A stretch of 51,767 nucleotides of DNA from Propionivibrio sp. (GTDB taxonomy: Bacteria > Pseudomonadota > Gammaproteobacteria > Burkholderiales > Rhodocyclaceae): positions 1 to 51,767 of the forward strand of contig JARKPC010000211.1 of NCBI GenBank assembly GCA_029975435.1. The letters run 5' to 3'. A model generated the notes under the pieces. It was not told the DNA's origin. It was given only the letters and a program-made list of their open reading frames with translations, and did not search any database. Both the position numbers and the translations under genes were made by a program. Shown one piece after another: positions 12,207 to 23,556 of the stretch. How positions within the stretch are numbered: the first letter of the stretch is position 1; each line of letters begins with the position of its first letter.

Positions 12207-13766
12207 CTAATGTGCCAGCGGAATGTTCTCGTCGGCCTTGCGTCGCGGGATCCGGCCATGCAGGCGCCCCAGCTCCGCCATGCGTTCTGCATGCCATGGG
12301 GCGGTTTGGTCCCAGCAGAATCGCCATTCCCAAGAGCCTTCAGTGAGTCCCGGCCGATTCATGCGCGCCGACGAATCCAGTCCCAATACATCCTGCATGG
12401 GAATGATCGATACGGCCGCTACCGATGCTGATGCCGCGCGAATCATGTCCCAGTGAATCGTGTTGCCATCGATCCCCAGATAGCGCCGGACGTAATCCCT
12501 TTCCTGCTCAGACAACGATGCCCACCAGCCACAGGTGGTGTCGTTATCGTGCGTCCCGGTGTAAACAACGGTGTTTGCCTCGTAATTGTGTGGCAGGTAG
12601 GGGTTGCCGCTGTGGCCGTCGAAGGCGAATTGCAGGATGCGCATGCCGGGGAATCCGGCGGCCTTGCGCAAGGCGGTGACCTTGGGGGTGATGATTCCAA
12701 GATCCTCGGCAAGTATCTTGAAAGAGCCCGGTTCCTTGCCGCTCTTCAGCCCGAGCGCCTTGCGCAATTCGGTGAAAAATTCCTGTCCCGGGCCGGGTAT
12801 CCATTGCCCGTCGATAGCCGTCGGGGCATGTGCGGGTATCTCCCAATAGGATTCAAAGCCGCGGAAGTGGTCGATACGCACGATGTCGCACAGCTTCAAC
12901 GTTCGGCGCATGCGTTCGATCCACCACTGATACGAATCTCTTGAGTGCTCTTCCCATTTGTAGAGCGGGTTGCCCCAGCGTTGTCCGGTGGCGCTGAAAT
13001 AGTCGGGCGGAACCCCGGCCACGACGCGGGGGCGCCCGTTGCCGTCCAGGTCGAACAGTCGCTGATGAGCCCACACGTCGGCGCTATGGGCCGAAACGAA
13101 AATGGGCATGTCGCCAACGATGCGAACTCCGCGATCATTGGCATAGCGCTTGAGGGATGCCCATTGCACGTCGAAGCACCATTGGCAGAATTTCCAGAAA
13201 TTGCATTCTTCCGCCAGCGATCTGGCCGCTTCACGCAAAGCCTTCGTCTTTCGCGGGGCGAGGTCCGGAGGCAGATCCTGCCAAACCGCGCCGTAGGGGC
13301 CGAGTTTCCGGTCAAGTGCCATGAACAGGGCATAATCCTCGAGCCAGTCGCATTCTTCCTTGCAGAAGGCAAGGAACTCCTTATGAGCATCCTTGCGCGC
13401 ATCGGCGAAGAAGCGCTCTGCGGCGAGACGCAGACGTGACATGCGGAAAGGCCTCACCGATGCGTAATCGATGCGTTCCTTCCTGAACAGCGGATCGGGT
13501 GCAATATCGGCATCCGTCAGCCATCCGGCATTGCGCAGGTGCGCCAGGTCGATCAGCAATTCGTTGCCGGCGAAGGCCGAAGGACTCATGTAGGGAGAAT
13601 TTCCCGGCCCGATACCGCCGAGCGGAAGGATCTGCCAGAGCGTCTGGCCGGCCGCAACCAGCCAGTCGACGAAATGAAAGGAGGCGGGTCCGAGGTCTCC
13701 GGATCCATGCGGGCCGGGGAGGGACGTGGGATGCAGCAGAATGCCGCTGTGTCGATGGTAGGTCAT
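12207..13766 (-). CDS. malQ: 4-alpha-glucanotransferase (amylomaltase)
   Basis: GH77 enzyme that disproportionates maltodextrins, recycling short glucans left by phosphorylase and debranching. The 519-aa product starts MTYHRHSGILLHPTSLPGPHG, typical of MalQ. It shows FSATGQRWGNPLY, the nucleophile region RIDHFRGFESYW, the acid/base region ILAEDLGIITP and YTGTHDNDTT with the third catalytic Asp. The start at 13766 lies 4 nt after the glgX stop with GAGG about 9 nt upstream, so translation is probably coupled. It is the last gene of glgP-glgB-glgX-malQ. Confidence 0.95.
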   Translation of the reverse strand: MTYHRHSGILLHPTSLPGPHGSGDLGPASFHFVDWLVAAGQTLWQILPLGGIGPGNSPYMSPSAFAGNELLIDLAHLRNAGWLTDADIAPDPLFRKERIDYASVRPFRMSRLRLAAERFFADARKDAHKEFLAFCKEECDWLEDYALFMALDRKLGPYGAVWQDLPPDLAPRKTKALREAARSLAEECNFWKFCQWCFDVQWASLKRYANDRGVRIVGDMPIFVSAHSADVWAHQRLFDLDGNGRPRVVAGVPPDYFSATGQRWGNPLYKWEEHSRDSYQWWIERMRRTLKLCDIVRIDHFRGFESYWEIPAHAPTAIDGQWIPGPGQEFFTELRKALGLKSGKEPGSFKILAEDLGIITPKVTALRKAAGFPGMRILQFAFDGHSGNPYLPHNYEANTVVYTGTHDNDTTCGWWASLSEQERDYVRRYLGIDGNTIHWDMIRAASASVAAVSIIPMQDVLGLDSSARMNRPGLTEGSWEWRFCWDQTAPWHAERMAELGRLHGRIPRRKADENIPLAH

Positions 13767-13770
13767 GGCG

Positions 13771-15783
13771 TCAGCCTCGTGCAAGAAGCAGGACGCTCCG
13801 TCCTGCCTGGGGACATTGATGATCAAACGCGTGTTCGCCGAATGGCTCGTCGGAGTGGCTGTCGCAGAGCAGCCGCCACTCGCCGGGAGGAAGATTGAAA
13901 GTGACGGTATCGGTGGTGCGATTGAAGAGGACAAGCAGCGTTGCAGACGTTGGCTTTTCGGAGCGAGCGTCGCGCGACCGTACCGGTGCGAGAAGCATGC
14001 CCAGCGTTCCGGGTGAGGAACTCCAGTTATGTCCATTCATCTCGTGGCCGTCGGGATGCCACCAGACGACGTCGCGCTGCCCGGAGGCGTCGGCTTGGCC
14101 GCTCAGCCAGCCGTCGCGTTTCAATTGCGCGAATTGCCGGCGCATACGGATTAGCCCGGCCGTGTATGCGATGAGGTCTTCATCTGCCTTTGGCCAATCC
14201 AGCCAGGTCAGTGGGTTGTCCTGGCAATAGGCGTTGTTGTTGCCGCCTTGCGTGCGGCCCAATTCGTCGCCGCCTTGCAACATCGGCACACCCCGGCCAA
14301 AGAACAGCGTGGCGAGCAGGGCGTGCTGCAATCGGCGGCGGCATTCCAGTATCTGCGGATCGACGCTCTCGCCTTCCATTCCGCAGTTGCAGGACAGGTT
14401 GTGCCCATGGCCGTCGCGATTGTTTTCGCCGTTCAGTTCATTGTGCTTGTGGCGATAGCTGACCAGATCTCGCAGTGTGAAGCCGTCATGCGCGGTGATG
14501 AAATTGATGCCGGCCGTGGGGCTGCGTCCGTGGTGGCGGAATATTTCGCTTGATCCGGCGATGCGTTGCGCCATCGCGCCTATGCCGGCTTCGCCAGTCA
14601 GCCAGAAGGCGCGGACGTCGTCGCGGAAACGGTCGTTCCATTCGCGCCACCCAGGCGGGAATCGGCCGAGGCGGTAGCCGTCCGGGCCGAGATCCCAAGG
14701 TTCTGCGATCAGCTTCACACGGGAGAGCAGCGGATCCTGGGCGATGGCTGCCAGGAACGCGCTGTCTCGGGTCAGGGCGGCGGCCAGGTCAAAGCGGAAC
14801 CCGTCCACGTGCATGTCCTCGACCCAGTAACGCAAGGAGTCCATGACCAGTTGGAGCACACGCGGATGAGCGACATTGAAGGTGTTGCCACAGCCGCTAT
14901 GGTTTTCGTAGAGAGCGGGATTGTCGCTCTTGAGGCGGTAGTAGCTGGCATTGTCGATGCCGCGGAAGGACAGGGTCGGGCCGAATTCATCCGTTTCCGC
15001 GGTATGGTTGAAGACGACGTCGAGAATGACCTCGATTCCGGTCGTGTGCAGCGAACGTACCATCGAGCGAAACTCGTTGATTGCCGACTGGCCATCGGTG
15101 TGCGATGCGTAGCGTGCCTCCGGGGCAAAGAACGATAGCGTGTTGTAACCCCAGTAGTTGGTCAAACCGCGCTGCACGAGGTGCCTCTCGTCAAGGAAGC
15201 CGTGGATCGGCAGGAGCTTGACAGCGGTCACGCCAAGGCGCCGGAGATGGTCCACCATGGCCGGAGAAGCCAGCCCGGCATAGGTGCCACGGAGGTTTTC
15301 CGGTACCCCGGGATGAAGTTGCGTGGCCCCCTTGACGTGGATTTCGGAGAGAACCGTATCTTCCCAGGGGGTGCCGGGGCGCGGGTCGTCTCCCCAGTCG
15401 AAGGTCGGGGCGACGACGCGGGACCGCAATCCCTGTTCGGGCGGAAGCATCCGGTCCCAGGAAAACGCACCCGTCAGTTCCCGCGCATAGGGATCGACCA
15501 GCAGTCGTCGCGGATCGAAACGGTGTTCCGGCCCGCTGGGGCCATAAACGCGGTAGGCGTAGCAGAGCCCTGGGGCTGCGCCGGGGAGAAAACCGTGCCA
15601 CACCTGGTCCGTGCAGGCAGGCAGGGGGAAAGTGTGCATAGAGTCCCCTTCCCACACGCAAACCTCGACACGCTCGGCGTGCGCAGAGAACAGGGCAAAG
15701 TTGACGCCGGCGCCGTCCCAGTGCGCGCCGAGCGGCCAGGGGCGGCCGTCCTGCAATGCGCTTGCCGTGTTCAGGGTTCCCAT
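13771..15783 (-). CDS. glgX: Glycogen debranching enzyme GlgX
   Basis: GH13 isoamylase-type enzyme that removes alpha-1,6 branches from phosphorylase-limit glycogen. The 670-aa product has an N-terminal CBM48-like domain ([25 protein letters not shown] in the first 45 residues) and the GH13 motifs [15 protein letters not shown] with the nucleophile Asp, LIAEPWD with the acid Glu, and ITAHDGFT. The ATG at 15783 overlaps the last 13 nt of glgB, and the family N-terminus supports it; longer in-frame starts inside glgB are not credible. The tight overlap implies coupled translation with glgB. Confidence 0.95.
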   Translation of the reverse strand: MGTLNTASALQDGRPWPLGAHWDGAGVNFALFSAHAERVEVCVWEGDSMHTFPLPACTDQVWHGFLPGAAPGLCYAYRVYGPSGPEHRFDPRRLLVDPYARELTGAFSWDRMLPPEQGLRSRVVAPTFDWGDDPRPGTPWEDTVLSEIHVKGATQLHPGVPENLRGTYAGLASPAMVDHLRRLGVTAVKLLPIHGFLDERHLVQRGLTNYWGYNTLSFFAPEARYASHTDGQSAINEFRSMVRSLHTTGIEVILDVVFNHTAETDEFGPTLSFRGIDNASYYRLKSDNPALYENHSGCGNTFNVAHPRVLQLVMDSLRYWVEDMHVDGFRFDLAAALTRDSAFLAAIAQDPLLSRVKLIAEPWDLGPDGYRLGRFPPGWREWNDRFRDDVRAFWLTGEAGIGAMAQRIAGSSEIFRHHGRSPTAGINFITAHDGFTLRDLVSYRHKHNELNGENNRDGHGHNLSCNCGMEGESVDPQILECRRRLQHALLATLFFGRGVPMLQGGDELGRTQGGNNNAYCQDNPLTWLDWPKADEDLIAYTAGLIRMRRQFAQLKRDGWLSGQADASGQRDVVWWHPDGHEMNGHNWSSSPGTLGMLLAPVRSRDARSEKPTSATLLVLFNRTTDTVTFNLPPGEWRLLCDSHSDEPFGEHAFDHQCPQAGRSVLLLARG

Positions 15784-17963
15784 TCCAGAAACACTGTCGC
15801 CAGCGGCGGCAAGGTCAGGGATAGCGACCATTCGCGCCCGTGCGACGGAATCTGCTCCGCATCGACCATGCCGAAGGGATTGCCGACGTTGCTGCCGCCG
15901 TAGTACTGCGAATCGGTGTTCAATCGTTCGTGGTAGATGCCGGGGCCGGGCGCGCCCACCCGGTAGTCGTGGCGAACCACCGGAGTAAAGTTGCAGACAC
16001 AGAGCATGGCGTGCGATGCGTCTCTGCCGCGGCGCAGGAAGGCGATCACCGAGTTGTCGGAATCGTTGGCCGAAATCCACTCGAAACCCTGAGGGTCGAA
16101 ATCGATCTCATGGAGCGCCGGCGTCTTGCGGTACAGCTTGTTGAGGTCGCGGATGAGGTTCTGAACCCCCGCATGCTGCGGAAAATCGAGCAGGTTCCAG
16201 TCAATCGTTCCGGCGTCGTTCCACTCGTTCCACTGTGCGAATTCTCCGCCCATGAACAGCAGTTTCTTACCGGGGTGCGCCCACATGAAGCCGTACAAGG
16301 CGCGCAGGTTGGCGAATTTTTGCCAGTAGTCGCCCGCCATCTTGTTGATCAGCGAACCCTTGCCGTGCACCACTTCGTCGTGCGACAGGGGTAGCACGAA
16401 ATTCTCGGTGAACGCATAGAGCAAGCCGAAGGTCAGCTGGTGGTGGTGGTAACGGCGATGGATCGGGTCGTGCCGCATGTATTCGAGGATGTCGTGCATC
16501 CAGCCCATGTTCCACTTGAAATGGAAACCAAGCCCGCCCATCGAAGGCGGACGGCTGACGGCGGGCCAGGCGGTCGATTCCTCGGCATAGGTGGCGGCGC
16601 CCGGACATTCCAGGCCGAGAACCTCGTTCATGCGGCGGAGGAAATGCACCGCTTCGAGGTTTTCACGTCCGCCGTAGATGTTCGGAATCCATTCACCATG
16701 CTTGCGGCTGTAGTCGCGGTAGAGCATTGAGGCGACGGCATCGACGCGCAAGCCGTCGACCCCGTATTGTTCGATCCAGAACAGGGCGTTGCCGACCAGG
16801 TAGTTGAAGACCTCGCGTCTGCCGAAGTTGTAGATCAGCGTTCCCCAGTCCTGATGCATGCCTTCGCGCGGGTCGGCGTGTTCGTACAGGGCTTGGCCGT
16901 CGAAACGGGCGAGGCCGTGCTCGTCGGTCGGGAAATGCGCCGGAACCCAGTCAACGATGACTTCCAGTCCGGCACGATGGCAAGCCGTCACGAAATCCCG
17001 GAACCCGTCCGGTGAGCCGAAGCGCGCGGTCGGTGCGTAGAGTCCCAACGGCTGGTAGCCCCAGGAGCCGTCGAAGGGGTGTTCCGACACGGGTAATAGT
17101 TCGAGGTGCGTGAAGCCGAGATCGACGGCATAGGGGATCAGTGTCTCGGCAATGCGTTGCCAGTTCAGGAAGCCGCCGTTATCGGTTCGGCGCCAGGAAC
17201 CCAGATGGACTTCGTAGATGGACACCGGCGAGTCCAGGCGGCTGCCGGCGCCGATGTTTTTTCTCCGTTCGACTGTCGGCAGGCCATGGACGACCGACGC
17301 GGTGGAAGGCCGGAGTTCGGCGGCAAAGCCGTAGGGGTCGGCCTTCAGCGGCAGGAGGCGCCCGTCCTTGGAGCGGATTTCAAATTTGTAGCAGGCCCCC
17401 GCCTTGACTTCGGGAATGAACAGTTCCCAGACGCCGCATTCGCGGCGCAGGCGCATCGGATGACGCCGGCCATCCCAGGTGTTGAAGTCGCCAATGACAC
17501 TGACACGCTGGGCGTCGGGTGCCCAGACGGCGAACGTTGCGCCCTTGACCCCGTCGATTTCGCGCAGGTGCGCTCCCAGGCGCTCGTATGGTCTGAGGTG
17601 CGAGCCCTCTGCCAGTAGCCAGGCATCGAGGTCGCCGATGATCGTTGAAAAGCGGTAGGGATCCTCGGTTTCCTGCACACCGCCCGGCCAGACGATCTTG
17701 AGCCGATAGCGGAAGGGCTTGTTGCGGCCCAGCAGCGATCCTTCAAAAAAGCCGGAGGGGCCATCGATGGCATCGAGTTTACGCTGGGACAATTCCAGGA
17801 CTTCCTTGCCGCTTTCCGTCTCGATGACGAATACGGCGGATGCGCCCGGCTGCATGGTGCGCAACCAGAGTCGCCCCTTGCTGTCGATGTGCATTCCGAG
17901 CACGGCGAAAGGATCGCCGTGCTCGCCGCGGCACAAGGCCAGAACTTCGGCTTTTCTCAGCAT
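15771..17963 (-). CDS. glgB: 1,4-alpha-glucan branching enzyme
   Basis: Transfers alpha-1,4 chains to alpha-1,6 branch points in glycogen. The 730-aa product has an N-terminal GlgB-specific domain ([11 protein letters not shown]), a CBM48 domain ([19 protein letters not shown]) and a GH13 core. The core shows [28 protein letters not shown] with the nucleophile, the conserved acid near AEESTAWP, and [14 protein letters not shown]. Length equals the long E. coli type (about 728 aa). The ATG is 1 nt after the glgP stop, so the two are translationally coupled. Confidence 0.97.
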   Translation of the reverse strand: MLRKAEVLALCRGEHGDPFAVLGMHIDSKGRLWLRTMQPGASAVFVIETESGKEVLELSQRKLDAIDGPSGFFEGSLLGRNKPFRYRLKIVWPGGVQETEDPYRFSTIIGDLDAWLLAEGSHLRPYERLGAHLREIDGVKGATFAVWAPDAQRVSVIGDFNTWDGRRHPMRLRRECGVWELFIPEVKAGACYKFEIRSKDGRLLPLKADPYGFAAELRPSTASVVHGLPTVERRKNIGAGSRLDSPVSIYEVHLGSWRRTDNGGFLNWQRIAETLIPYAVDLGFTHLELLPVSEHPFDGSWGYQPLGLYAPTARFGSPDGFRDFVTACHRAGLEVIVDWVPAHFPTDEHGLARFDGQALYEHADPREGMHQDWGTLIYNFGRREVFNYLVGNALFWIEQYGVDGLRVDAVASMLYRDYSRKHGEWIPNIYGGRENLEAVHFLRRMNEVLGLECPGAATYAEESTAWPAVSRPPSMGGLGFHFKWNMGWMHDILEYMRHDPIHRRYHHHQLTFGLLYAFTENFVLPLSHDEVVHGKGSLINKMAGDYWQKFANLRALYGFMWAHPGKKLLFMGGEFAQWNEWNDAGTIDWNLLDFPQHAGVQNLIRDLNKLYRKTPALHEIDFDPQGFEWISANDSDNSVIAFLRRGRDASHAMLCVCNFTPVVRHDYRVGAPGPGIYHERLNTDSQYYGGSNVGNPFGMVDAEQIPSHGREWSLSLTLPPLATVFLEWEP

Positions 17964-17964
17964 G

Positions 17965-20424
17965 TCAGACTTTCTTCAAGGATGGGCCGAGGTTCCAGGT
18001 GTCTTCCGCGTACTCCCGGATGGTCCGATCAGAGGAGAACTGGCCCATTCCGGCGACATTGAGAATGGCCTTGCGCTGCCATTCGCCGGCCGTCTTGTAG
18101 AGGCTGTCGGCGCGCTTCTGGGCTTCCAGATAAGCCGCATAATCAGCGAGCAACAGGTAATGGTCGCCGTAGTTGACCAGGCTGTTGAAGATGTCGTGGT
18201 AGCGCCGGCGTTCCTGCGGCGAGAAGAAGCCGCCATCGATCTTGTTCAGCGTCTCGTTGAGCATCGAATCGCCGTTATAGATGGCCCTGGGGTCGTATCC
18301 CGACCGGCGAAGCGCTTCCACCTGCTGGGCATTGTTGCCGAAAATGAAGATGTTGTCCGCTCCCACGTTGTCGCGGATTTCGATGTTGGCGCCGTCTTCC
18401 GTGCCGATGGTCAGCGCGCCATTCAGCGAGAACTTCATATTGCCGGTGCCCGAGGCTTCCGTACCCGCAGTGGATATCTGTTCCGAGAGATCGGCAGCCG
18501 GCATTATCAGTTCGGCGACAGACACGCCGTAGTTCGGCACGAAGACAACCTTCAGCCTGTCCTGCACGCGCGGATCGTTGTTGATGACGGTGGCCACGTC
18601 GTTGATGAGGTGGATGATCTGCTTGGCCATGTGATACGCCGATGCGGCTTTGCCGGCGAAAATCACGCAGCGCGGGGCGAGATCGTCGGCCAGACCGTGC
18701 AGGATGGCGTTGTAGCGCGTGATGACGTGCAGCACGTTGAGCAGTTGCCGCTTGTATTCATGGATGCGCTTGACCTGCACGTCGAACAGGCTGTCCGGGT
18801 TGAGGATGATCCCGGTTTCGCGGCGGACGTAGTCGGCCAGCCGTGACTTGTTGTTTCTCTTGGCCGCCGCGAAAGCGGCGCGGAACCCCTCGTCGTTGGC
18901 CAGGGGGCGGAGTTCCTGCAACTTGTCCAGATTGAGCCGCCAGTCCCGGCCGATGCGCTCATCGAGCAGCGACGAAAGACTCGGGTTGGCCTGCGCCAGC
19001 CAGCGGCGGGGAGTGACTCCGTTGGTCTTGTTGTGGAAGCGTTCCGGAAAGAGCCTGGCGAATCCGGCAAAGATCGTCTTGACCATCAGGTCGGAGTGCA
19101 GTTGCGAGACTCCGTTGATGCGATGGCTGCCGACGATGCACAGATGTGCCATGCGCACGCGCTTGCTGTCTTCGCTGCCGTCACCATCGTCGATCAGGGA
19201 GACACGGCGGATGAGATCGATGTCGCCCGGGAAGCGCTGTTCGACTTCGGCCAGGAATTCCTGGTTGATGCGGAAGATGATGCGCATGTGTCGCGGCAGC
19301 AGATAATGCACCAGACTGACCGGCCAGGTTTCCAGAGCTTCCGGCATCAGCGTGTGGTTGGTATAGGAGAAGATGCGCTTGCACTGGCTCCAGGCGGCGC
19401 CCCACAGCATGCCGTATTCGTCGCACAGCAGGCGCATGAGTTCGGCCACGGCAATCGCCGGATGCGTGTCGTTGAGGTGGATTGCGATCTGGTCGGCCAG
19501 ATTGTTGAGGTGACCGTGTTCCTCCAGATGGTGGAACAGGATGTCCTGCAGCGACGCGGATACGAAGAAATACTCCTGCCGCAGGCGCAACTCGCGGCCG
19601 GCAGGGGTGCTGTCGTTCGGGTAGAGAACCCAGGAAATGTTCTCGAACCGGTTCTTGAACTCGGCGGCACGCGCGTAGTCGCCGGAATTGAAGGCATTGA
19701 GGTCGATCTGGGCGGGTGCGCCGGCTTTCCACAGGCGCAGGGTGCTAACCCGTTCGGTGCCGTGGCCTGGAATGACATAGTCGTAGGCGCGCGCCTCGAC
19801 GGCCTCGGCGGCGTTCCATTCGGCCCATTCGCCGTGGTGTTCCGCCGTACCGCAGAAGCGCACGGGGAAGACCGTCCCCGGCCGTGGAAATTCCCAGGGA
19901 GTGCCGTCCACCAGCCAGGAGTCAGGGTGTTCCACCTGGCCGCCGTTGATGATCGATTGGGCGAACATCCCGTATTCATAGCGCATGCCGTAGCCCCAGG
20001 AGGGGAGTTCCAGCGTGGCCATCGAATCCAGGAAGCAGGCGGCAAGTCGTCCCAGGCCGCCGTTGCCAAGGGCGGCATCCGGTTCGCATTCGATGATCTC
20101 GTTCAGGCTCGGGCCGCCCGCGCCGGAAAAAGCCGCAGCGGCGTTTTCGCGCAGGCCGAGCGCGGAAATGGCGTTGTCCAGGGTGCGCCCGATAAGGAAT
20201 TCCATCGACATGTAATAGATGCGGCGGGTTTTTTTTCTCCGGTCGTCGACCTGGGTCTGAACCCAGCGCTTGGCCAGTTCCTCGCGTGCCACGAACGCCA
20301 GTGCCTTGTAGATTTCCTTGGTGTTTGCCGTGACCGGTTCGGCGGCGACTGCGTGGAGCAGCTTTTTGTCAATTTCGGCGCGGAACGCAGCGCCATCGAC
20401 GTTCTTATTGCTGGTGTCAGACAT
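17965..20424 (-). CDS. glgP: Glycogen/starch phosphorylase
   Basis: GT35 enzyme releasing glucose-1-P from glycogen chain ends with phosphate. The 819-aa product shows the N-terminal [48 protein letters not shown], the [11 protein letters not shown] segment and the pyridoxal-phosphate lysine in [20 protein letters not shown], followed by DGANIEI. AGGAGAA precedes the ATG. It is the first gene of the glgP-glgB-glgX-malQ unit, so its promoter should lie in 20425-20694, shared with the divergent sulP gene. Since it consumes phosphate, its control is of interest beside the phosphate genes further on. Confidence 0.97.
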   Translation of the reverse strand: MSDTSNKNVDGAAFRAEIDKKLLHAVAAEPVTANTKEIYKALAFVAREELAKRWVQTQVDDRRKKTRRIYYMSMEFLIGRTLDNAISALGLRENAAAAFSGAGGPSLNEIIECEPDAALGNGGLGRLAACFLDSMATLELPSWGYGMRYEYGMFAQSIINGGQVEHPDSWLVDGTPWEFPRPGTVFPVRFCGTAEHHGEWAEWNAAEAVEARAYDYVIPGHGTERVSTLRLWKAGAPAQIDLNAFNSGDYARAAEFKNRFENISWVLYPNDSTPAGRELRLRQEYFFVSASLQDILFHHLEEHGHLNNLADQIAIHLNDTHPAIAVAELMRLLCDEYGMLWGAAWSQCKRIFSYTNHTLMPEALETWPVSLVHYLLPRHMRIIFRINQEFLAEVEQRFPGDIDLIRRVSLIDDGDGSEDSKRVRMAHLCIVGSHRINGVSQLHSDLMVKTIFAGFARLFPERFHNKTNGVTPRRWLAQANPSLSSLLDERIGRDWRLNLDKLQELRPLANDEGFRAAFAAAKRNNKSRLADYVRRETGIILNPDSLFDVQVKRIHEYKRQLLNVLHVITRYNAILHGLADDLAPRCVIFAGKAASAYHMAKQIIHLINDVATVINNDPRVQDRLKVVFVPNYGVSVAELIMPAADLSEQISTAGTEASGTGNMKFSLNGALTIGTEDGANIEIRDNVGADNIFIFGNNAQQVEALRRSGYDPRAIYNGDSMLNETLNKIDGGFFSPQERRRYHDIFNSLVNYGDHYLLLADYAAYLEAQKRADSLYKTAGEWQRKAILNVAGMGQFSSDRTIREYAEDTWNLGPSLKKV

Positions 20425-20694
20425 CGGTCGGGTTCTCCTGTGGTGTGTCGGTTAAGGCCCGGTGGGGCAGTGCTGGGGCGCTGCGGGGCAGCACAGGTAT
20501 GAATGAAGGATTACATGAAAGTTTCGTGGGCCCATTCAACTGTCGATTACAACGCAACTCAAGATGCGTCAGACGGGCAGGAAAAATGCCCTGAACGCCT
20601 CGGTGATCCAATTATAAGCGGCTTTCCACGGCATTGCGTTAGGCTTATGCTGGCGGCAGACGGAAGCCTCTCGAACGAATAGCACAGGAGAATC

Positions 20695-22908
20695 ATGCGC
20701 CATTTTTCGGGTACCTGGATGCGCCACTCCGGCGATTTTTGGGGCGGTCTGGCCGCGATGCTGGTGGCCCTGCCGGCCGCCATCGCATTCGGCGTAACTG
20801 TTTATTCCGCCATCTCGCCGCACTATGCGGCGTTCGGGGCCTTGACCGGCGTTCTCGGGGCCATGGCGCTGGGGCTCATCGCTCCGACCTTCGGCGGCAC
20901 CGACCGCCTGATCAGTGCGCCCTGCGCGCCTGCGGCCGCCGTACTTTCGGCATTCGCCATAGATCTGACGCATCAGGGGATCGAACCGGCCAGCATCGTT
21001 CTGATGATGACCGTACTCGGTATTCTGACCGGATTGCTGCAAGTGATGATCGGGTTTCTCGGCATCGGGCGGCTCATTAAATACATTCCCTATCCCGTCG
21101 TCAGTGGCTATCTGAGCGGCGTTGGCCTGATCATCGTCGGCAGCCAGATTCCCAAGTTTGCGGGGGCGCCCGCCGGTGCAGGCTGGATCGAGGTCCTGAT
21201 GACGCCGCACCACTGGGATTGGCGCGGGTTGCTCATCGGCGGGGTGACGGTGGCGGGCATGCTGCTCTCGGCCCGTTTCATCAAGGCCGTACCGGCCACG
21301 ATCGTCGGCCTTGCCGCGGGGGTGCTGGCCTTTGCCGGAGTCGCCGTTGGCGACCCTGCGTTGTTCGACCTCGAGGGGAATCCTCTGGTCATCGGGGCGC
21401 TGCGGGCGTCGGGCGAGGGATACGTCGGCCTGATCACGGATCGCTGGAACAGGATCGGCGCGCTGCAGTTGTCGCAGGTCGCCGGGCTAGTCGGCAGCGC
21501 GCTGACGCTGGCTGCGCTGCTTTCCATCGACACCTTGAAGACCTGCGTCGTCCTCGATCAACTGACACGCAGCCAGCACGACTCGGATCGCGAACTGGCG
21601 GCGCAGGGGCTGGCCAACGTGGTTTCCTCCGGCATCGGCGGAATGCCCGGGGCCGGGATCATGGGAGCGAGCATGGTCAACTTTGCGAGTGGCGCGCAGA
21701 CAAGGATTTCCGGCGTCATCGAAGGCGTGCTGACGGTGGTCGCAGTGCTGGTGCTGGGAATGTTCTTCGCCTGGATTCCGGTGGCGGCATTGAGCGGTGT
21801 CCTGATCGTCGTCGGGATTCGCATGATCGACACGGACCCGCTGCGCTTTCTCGAGTCGACATCGACGGTGATCGACTTTTCGGTGGTCCTTGTCGTGGTC
21901 GGGGTCGCGCTGACGGTCGGGCTGATTGCCGCCTCGGCGGTCGGAGTGGTGCTGTCGGTCGTGCTTTTCCTGCGCGAGCAGGTGGGCGGGGTGGTGCTGC
22001 GGCGCAAGAGTTTCGTCAGCGAGCGGACCTCAACCTGGTATCGGCCCGAGCATGAAATGCGCATTCTCGAGGCCAAGGGGCAGTCGGCCGTCATTTTCGA
22101 GCTGCAGGGCAGCCTGTTCTTCGGCACGGCGCAGCAGCTCTACCGGTTGCTGGAACCCGAATTATCGACGACCAGTTATCTGATACTCGATCTGCAGCGC
22201 GTGCAGTCGGTCGATGTGACGGCAGCGCATACCCTGAATCTGGTGCGGGACGCGCTGATGGAACGCAAGGTTCCGCTGGTTTTGTCGACGGTGCGCGAGC
22301 GCATGCCGAACGGGCGCAACCTGCGTGAATTCCTGGAGTTGTCGGGCCTGGAGGACGACGGCGAGACGGTCATTTACCTTCCCACCTTGCATGCGGCGAT
22401 CGAATGGGTCGAGGCGCGCATTCTCGGGGAAGACAACGCGCGCGTGGCGGAGGATTTGCCGCCGCTGGAGCTTCACGAAATCGAACTGTTCAAGGGCAGC
22501 AAACCGGATACGCTGACGGATCTCGAAGCGTGTCTGGAGAAGCGTTCGTGGAAGGCTGGCGAGACGATCTTTGCGCGCGGCGAGCCCAGCGACGATCTTT
22601 TCCTGATCCGCAAAGGGGAGGTCAAGGTCATGGGGTGCATCGGGAGGAGTTCCGCCCTGAAGCATATTGCTACCTACGGCCGCGGGGATTTTGTCGGGGG
22701 GCTGGCTTTCCTCGATCACCGTCCGCGCGGCAACGACGCCATCGCCATTACCGACTGCGACATGTACGTGCTGTCGATGGAAAAATTCAACTACCTGGCC
22801 GAGCAGCACAAACGGATTGCCTTGGTCCTGCTGGCCAAGCTGGCGCGCATGCTGGCGATTCGCCTGCGCCATACCAACAATGAACTGAGTATCCTTCAGG
22901 ATTCCTGA
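20695..22908 (+). CDS. SulP-family anion transporter with STAS and cyclic-nucleotide-binding-like domains
   Basis: The 737-aa product joins three modules. Residues about 10-420 are a SulP transporter core with 10-12 hydrophobic segments and the GGLAAMLVALPAAIAFGV and GGMPGAGIMGASMVNF regions. Residues about 445-570 are a STAS domain (VIFELQGSLFFGTAQQLYRLL, then LILDLQRVQSVDVTAAHTL). Residues about 595-725 are a CNB-fold domain (WKAGETIFARGEPSDDLFLI). SulP proteins carry sulfate, bicarbonate or other anions across the inner membrane; the substrate here is unknown. In the phosphate-binding cassette the usual Gly-Glu is Gly-Gly (FVGGLAFLDHRPRG), so cAMP binding is doubtful though the Arg remains. 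AGGAGA precedes the ATG. Confidence 0.93.
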   Translation: MRHFSGTWMRHSGDFWGGLAAMLVALPAAIAFGVTVYSAISPHYAAFGALTGVLGAMALGLIAPTFGGTDRLISAPCAPAAAVLSAFAIDLTHQGIEPASIVLMMTVLGILTGLLQVMIGFLGIGRLIKYIPYPVVSGYLSGVGLIIVGSQIPKFAGAPAGAGWIEVLMTPHHWDWRGLLIGGVTVAGMLLSARFIKAVPATIVGLAAGVLAFAGVAVGDPALFDLEGNPLVIGALRASGEGYVGLITDRWNRIGALQLSQVAGLVGSALTLAALLSIDTLKTCVVLDQLTRSQHDSDRELAAQGLANVVSSGIGGMPGAGIMGASMVNFASGAQTRISGVIEGVLTVVAVLVLGMFFAWIPVAALSGVLIVVGIRMIDTDPLRFLESTSTVIDFSVVLVVVGVALTVGLIAASAVGVVLSVVLFLREQVGGVVLRRKSFVSERTSTWYRPEHEMRILEAKGQSAVIFELQGSLFFGTAQQLYRLLEPELSTTSYLILDLQRVQSVDVTAAHTLNLVRDALMERKVPLVLSTVRERMPNGRNLREFLELSGLEDDGETVIYLPTLHAAIEWVEARILGEDNARVAEDLPPLELHEIELFKGSKPDTLTDLEACLEKRSWKAGETIFARGEPSDDLFLIRKGEVKVMGCIGRSSALKHIATYGRGDFVGGLAFLDHRPRGNDAIAITDCDMYVLSMEKFNYLAEQHKRIALVLLAKLARMLAIRLRHTNNELSILQDS

Positions 22909-22916
22909 AGCGTACT

Positions 22917-22946
22917 CGTAGAACGCTACGCGGCGTATTTACGCGG
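22917..22946. repeat. Short hairpin motif, copy 1
   Basis: CGTAG-AACG-CTACG forms a small stem and is followed by CGG and a second imperfect palindrome around GCGTATTTACGC. A similar motif (CGTAG, CTACGCGG, ATTACGCG) is found at 28470-28493. Both lie between convergent genes, overlapping or just before the minus-strand stop codon, so weak bidirectional termination is the simplest explanation. Confidence 0.3.
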
Positions 22947-23496
22947 TTTTCCACTTGATCGAGCAGCCGATGCTGGCGACCTGATGCTCCGGTCCCTTGC
23001 CAGTTGCGGCGATCAATTGCATGGCCTCGACCAGTTCCCGCCGCGTCTCGGGAGTCGCGGGCGAGCGGCCGCTGGAATCGAGACGGCCGCGATACTGCAG
23101 TTCCCCTTTGCTGTTGAAACCGAAGAAGTCGGGTGTGCAGGCGGCGCCATAAGCGCGCGCCACGGCTTGTGTGGCGTCGAACAGGTAGGGGAAGGAAAAG
23201 CCGTATTGCCGGGCGATGCGCTGCATGTTGTCGTACGAATCGTCCGGGTAGGCGTCGGTGTCGTTGCTCATGATCGCCGCCACGCCGAAGCCGAGTTGTT
23301 GCACTTCTGCCACGTCGCGGCACAGTCGATCGATGACCGACATGACGTAGGGGCAGTGGTTGCAGATGAACATCAGCAACAACCCGCTGGAGCCTCTCAG
23401 TGAAGCGAGGTTCCAGCGTTTGCCTGCGGTGTCGGGTAGCTCGAAATCGGGGGCTTTCCAGCCGAAGTCGCATACCGGGGGGCTGATGGCTGCCAT
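22939..23496 (-). CDS. Thioredoxin-like (AhpC/TSA-type) family protein
   Basis: The 185-aa cytoplasmic protein has a thioredoxin fold: FGWKAPDFELPDTAGKRWNLASLRG (here in part), then LLMFICNHCPYVMSVIDRL with a CxxC in CNHC, and a late cis-proline motif at ACTPDFFGF. This family of small redoxin proteins with a CNHCPYV signature is common in bacteria; its substrate is not established, and a thiol peroxidase or reductase role is inferred. The ATG at 23496 is preceded by AAAGGAGAA; an upstream start at 23637 would overlap rsmE and lacks support. It is convergent with the SulP gene and divergent from rsmE by 60 nt. Confidence 0.88.
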   Translation of the reverse strand: MAAISPPVCDFGWKAPDFELPDTAGKRWNLASLRGSSGLLLMFICNHCPYVMSVIDRLCRDVAEVQQLGFGVAAIMSNDTDAYPDDSYDNMQRIARQYGFSFPYLFDATQAVARAYGAACTPDFFGFNSKGELQYRGRLDSSGRSPATPETRRELVEAMQLIAATGKGPEHQVASIGCSIKWKTA

Positions 23497-23543
23497 ACGG
23501 TTCTCCTTTGTCTGCGTTGCCTGCGTAGAGGGGCGGTTGCTTC

Positions 23544-23549
23544 TATAAT
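23544..23549 (+). promoter_or_regulatory. Consensus -10 element close to the rsmE start codon
   Basis: A perfect TATAAT ends 7 nt before the rsmE ATG, and no Shine-Dalgarno sequence is present. Transcription would start at or next to the A of ATG, giving a leaderless mRNA. The -35 region is poor, so this is tentative. Confidence 0.4.
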
Positions 23550-23556
23550 AACAGCC

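Noticed and set aside
15784..16080. Longer N-terminus of glgX reaching into glgB
   Set aside because: The extra 99 residues are the glgB sequence read in another frame and have no resemblance to GlgX; ATG 15783 fits the family start.
20500..20560. TTGTAAT and ATGTAAT on the minus strand upstream of glgP
   Set aside because: They are 34 nt apart, not a multiple of 11, and the hexamer 10 nt after the second (TACCTG) is poor.
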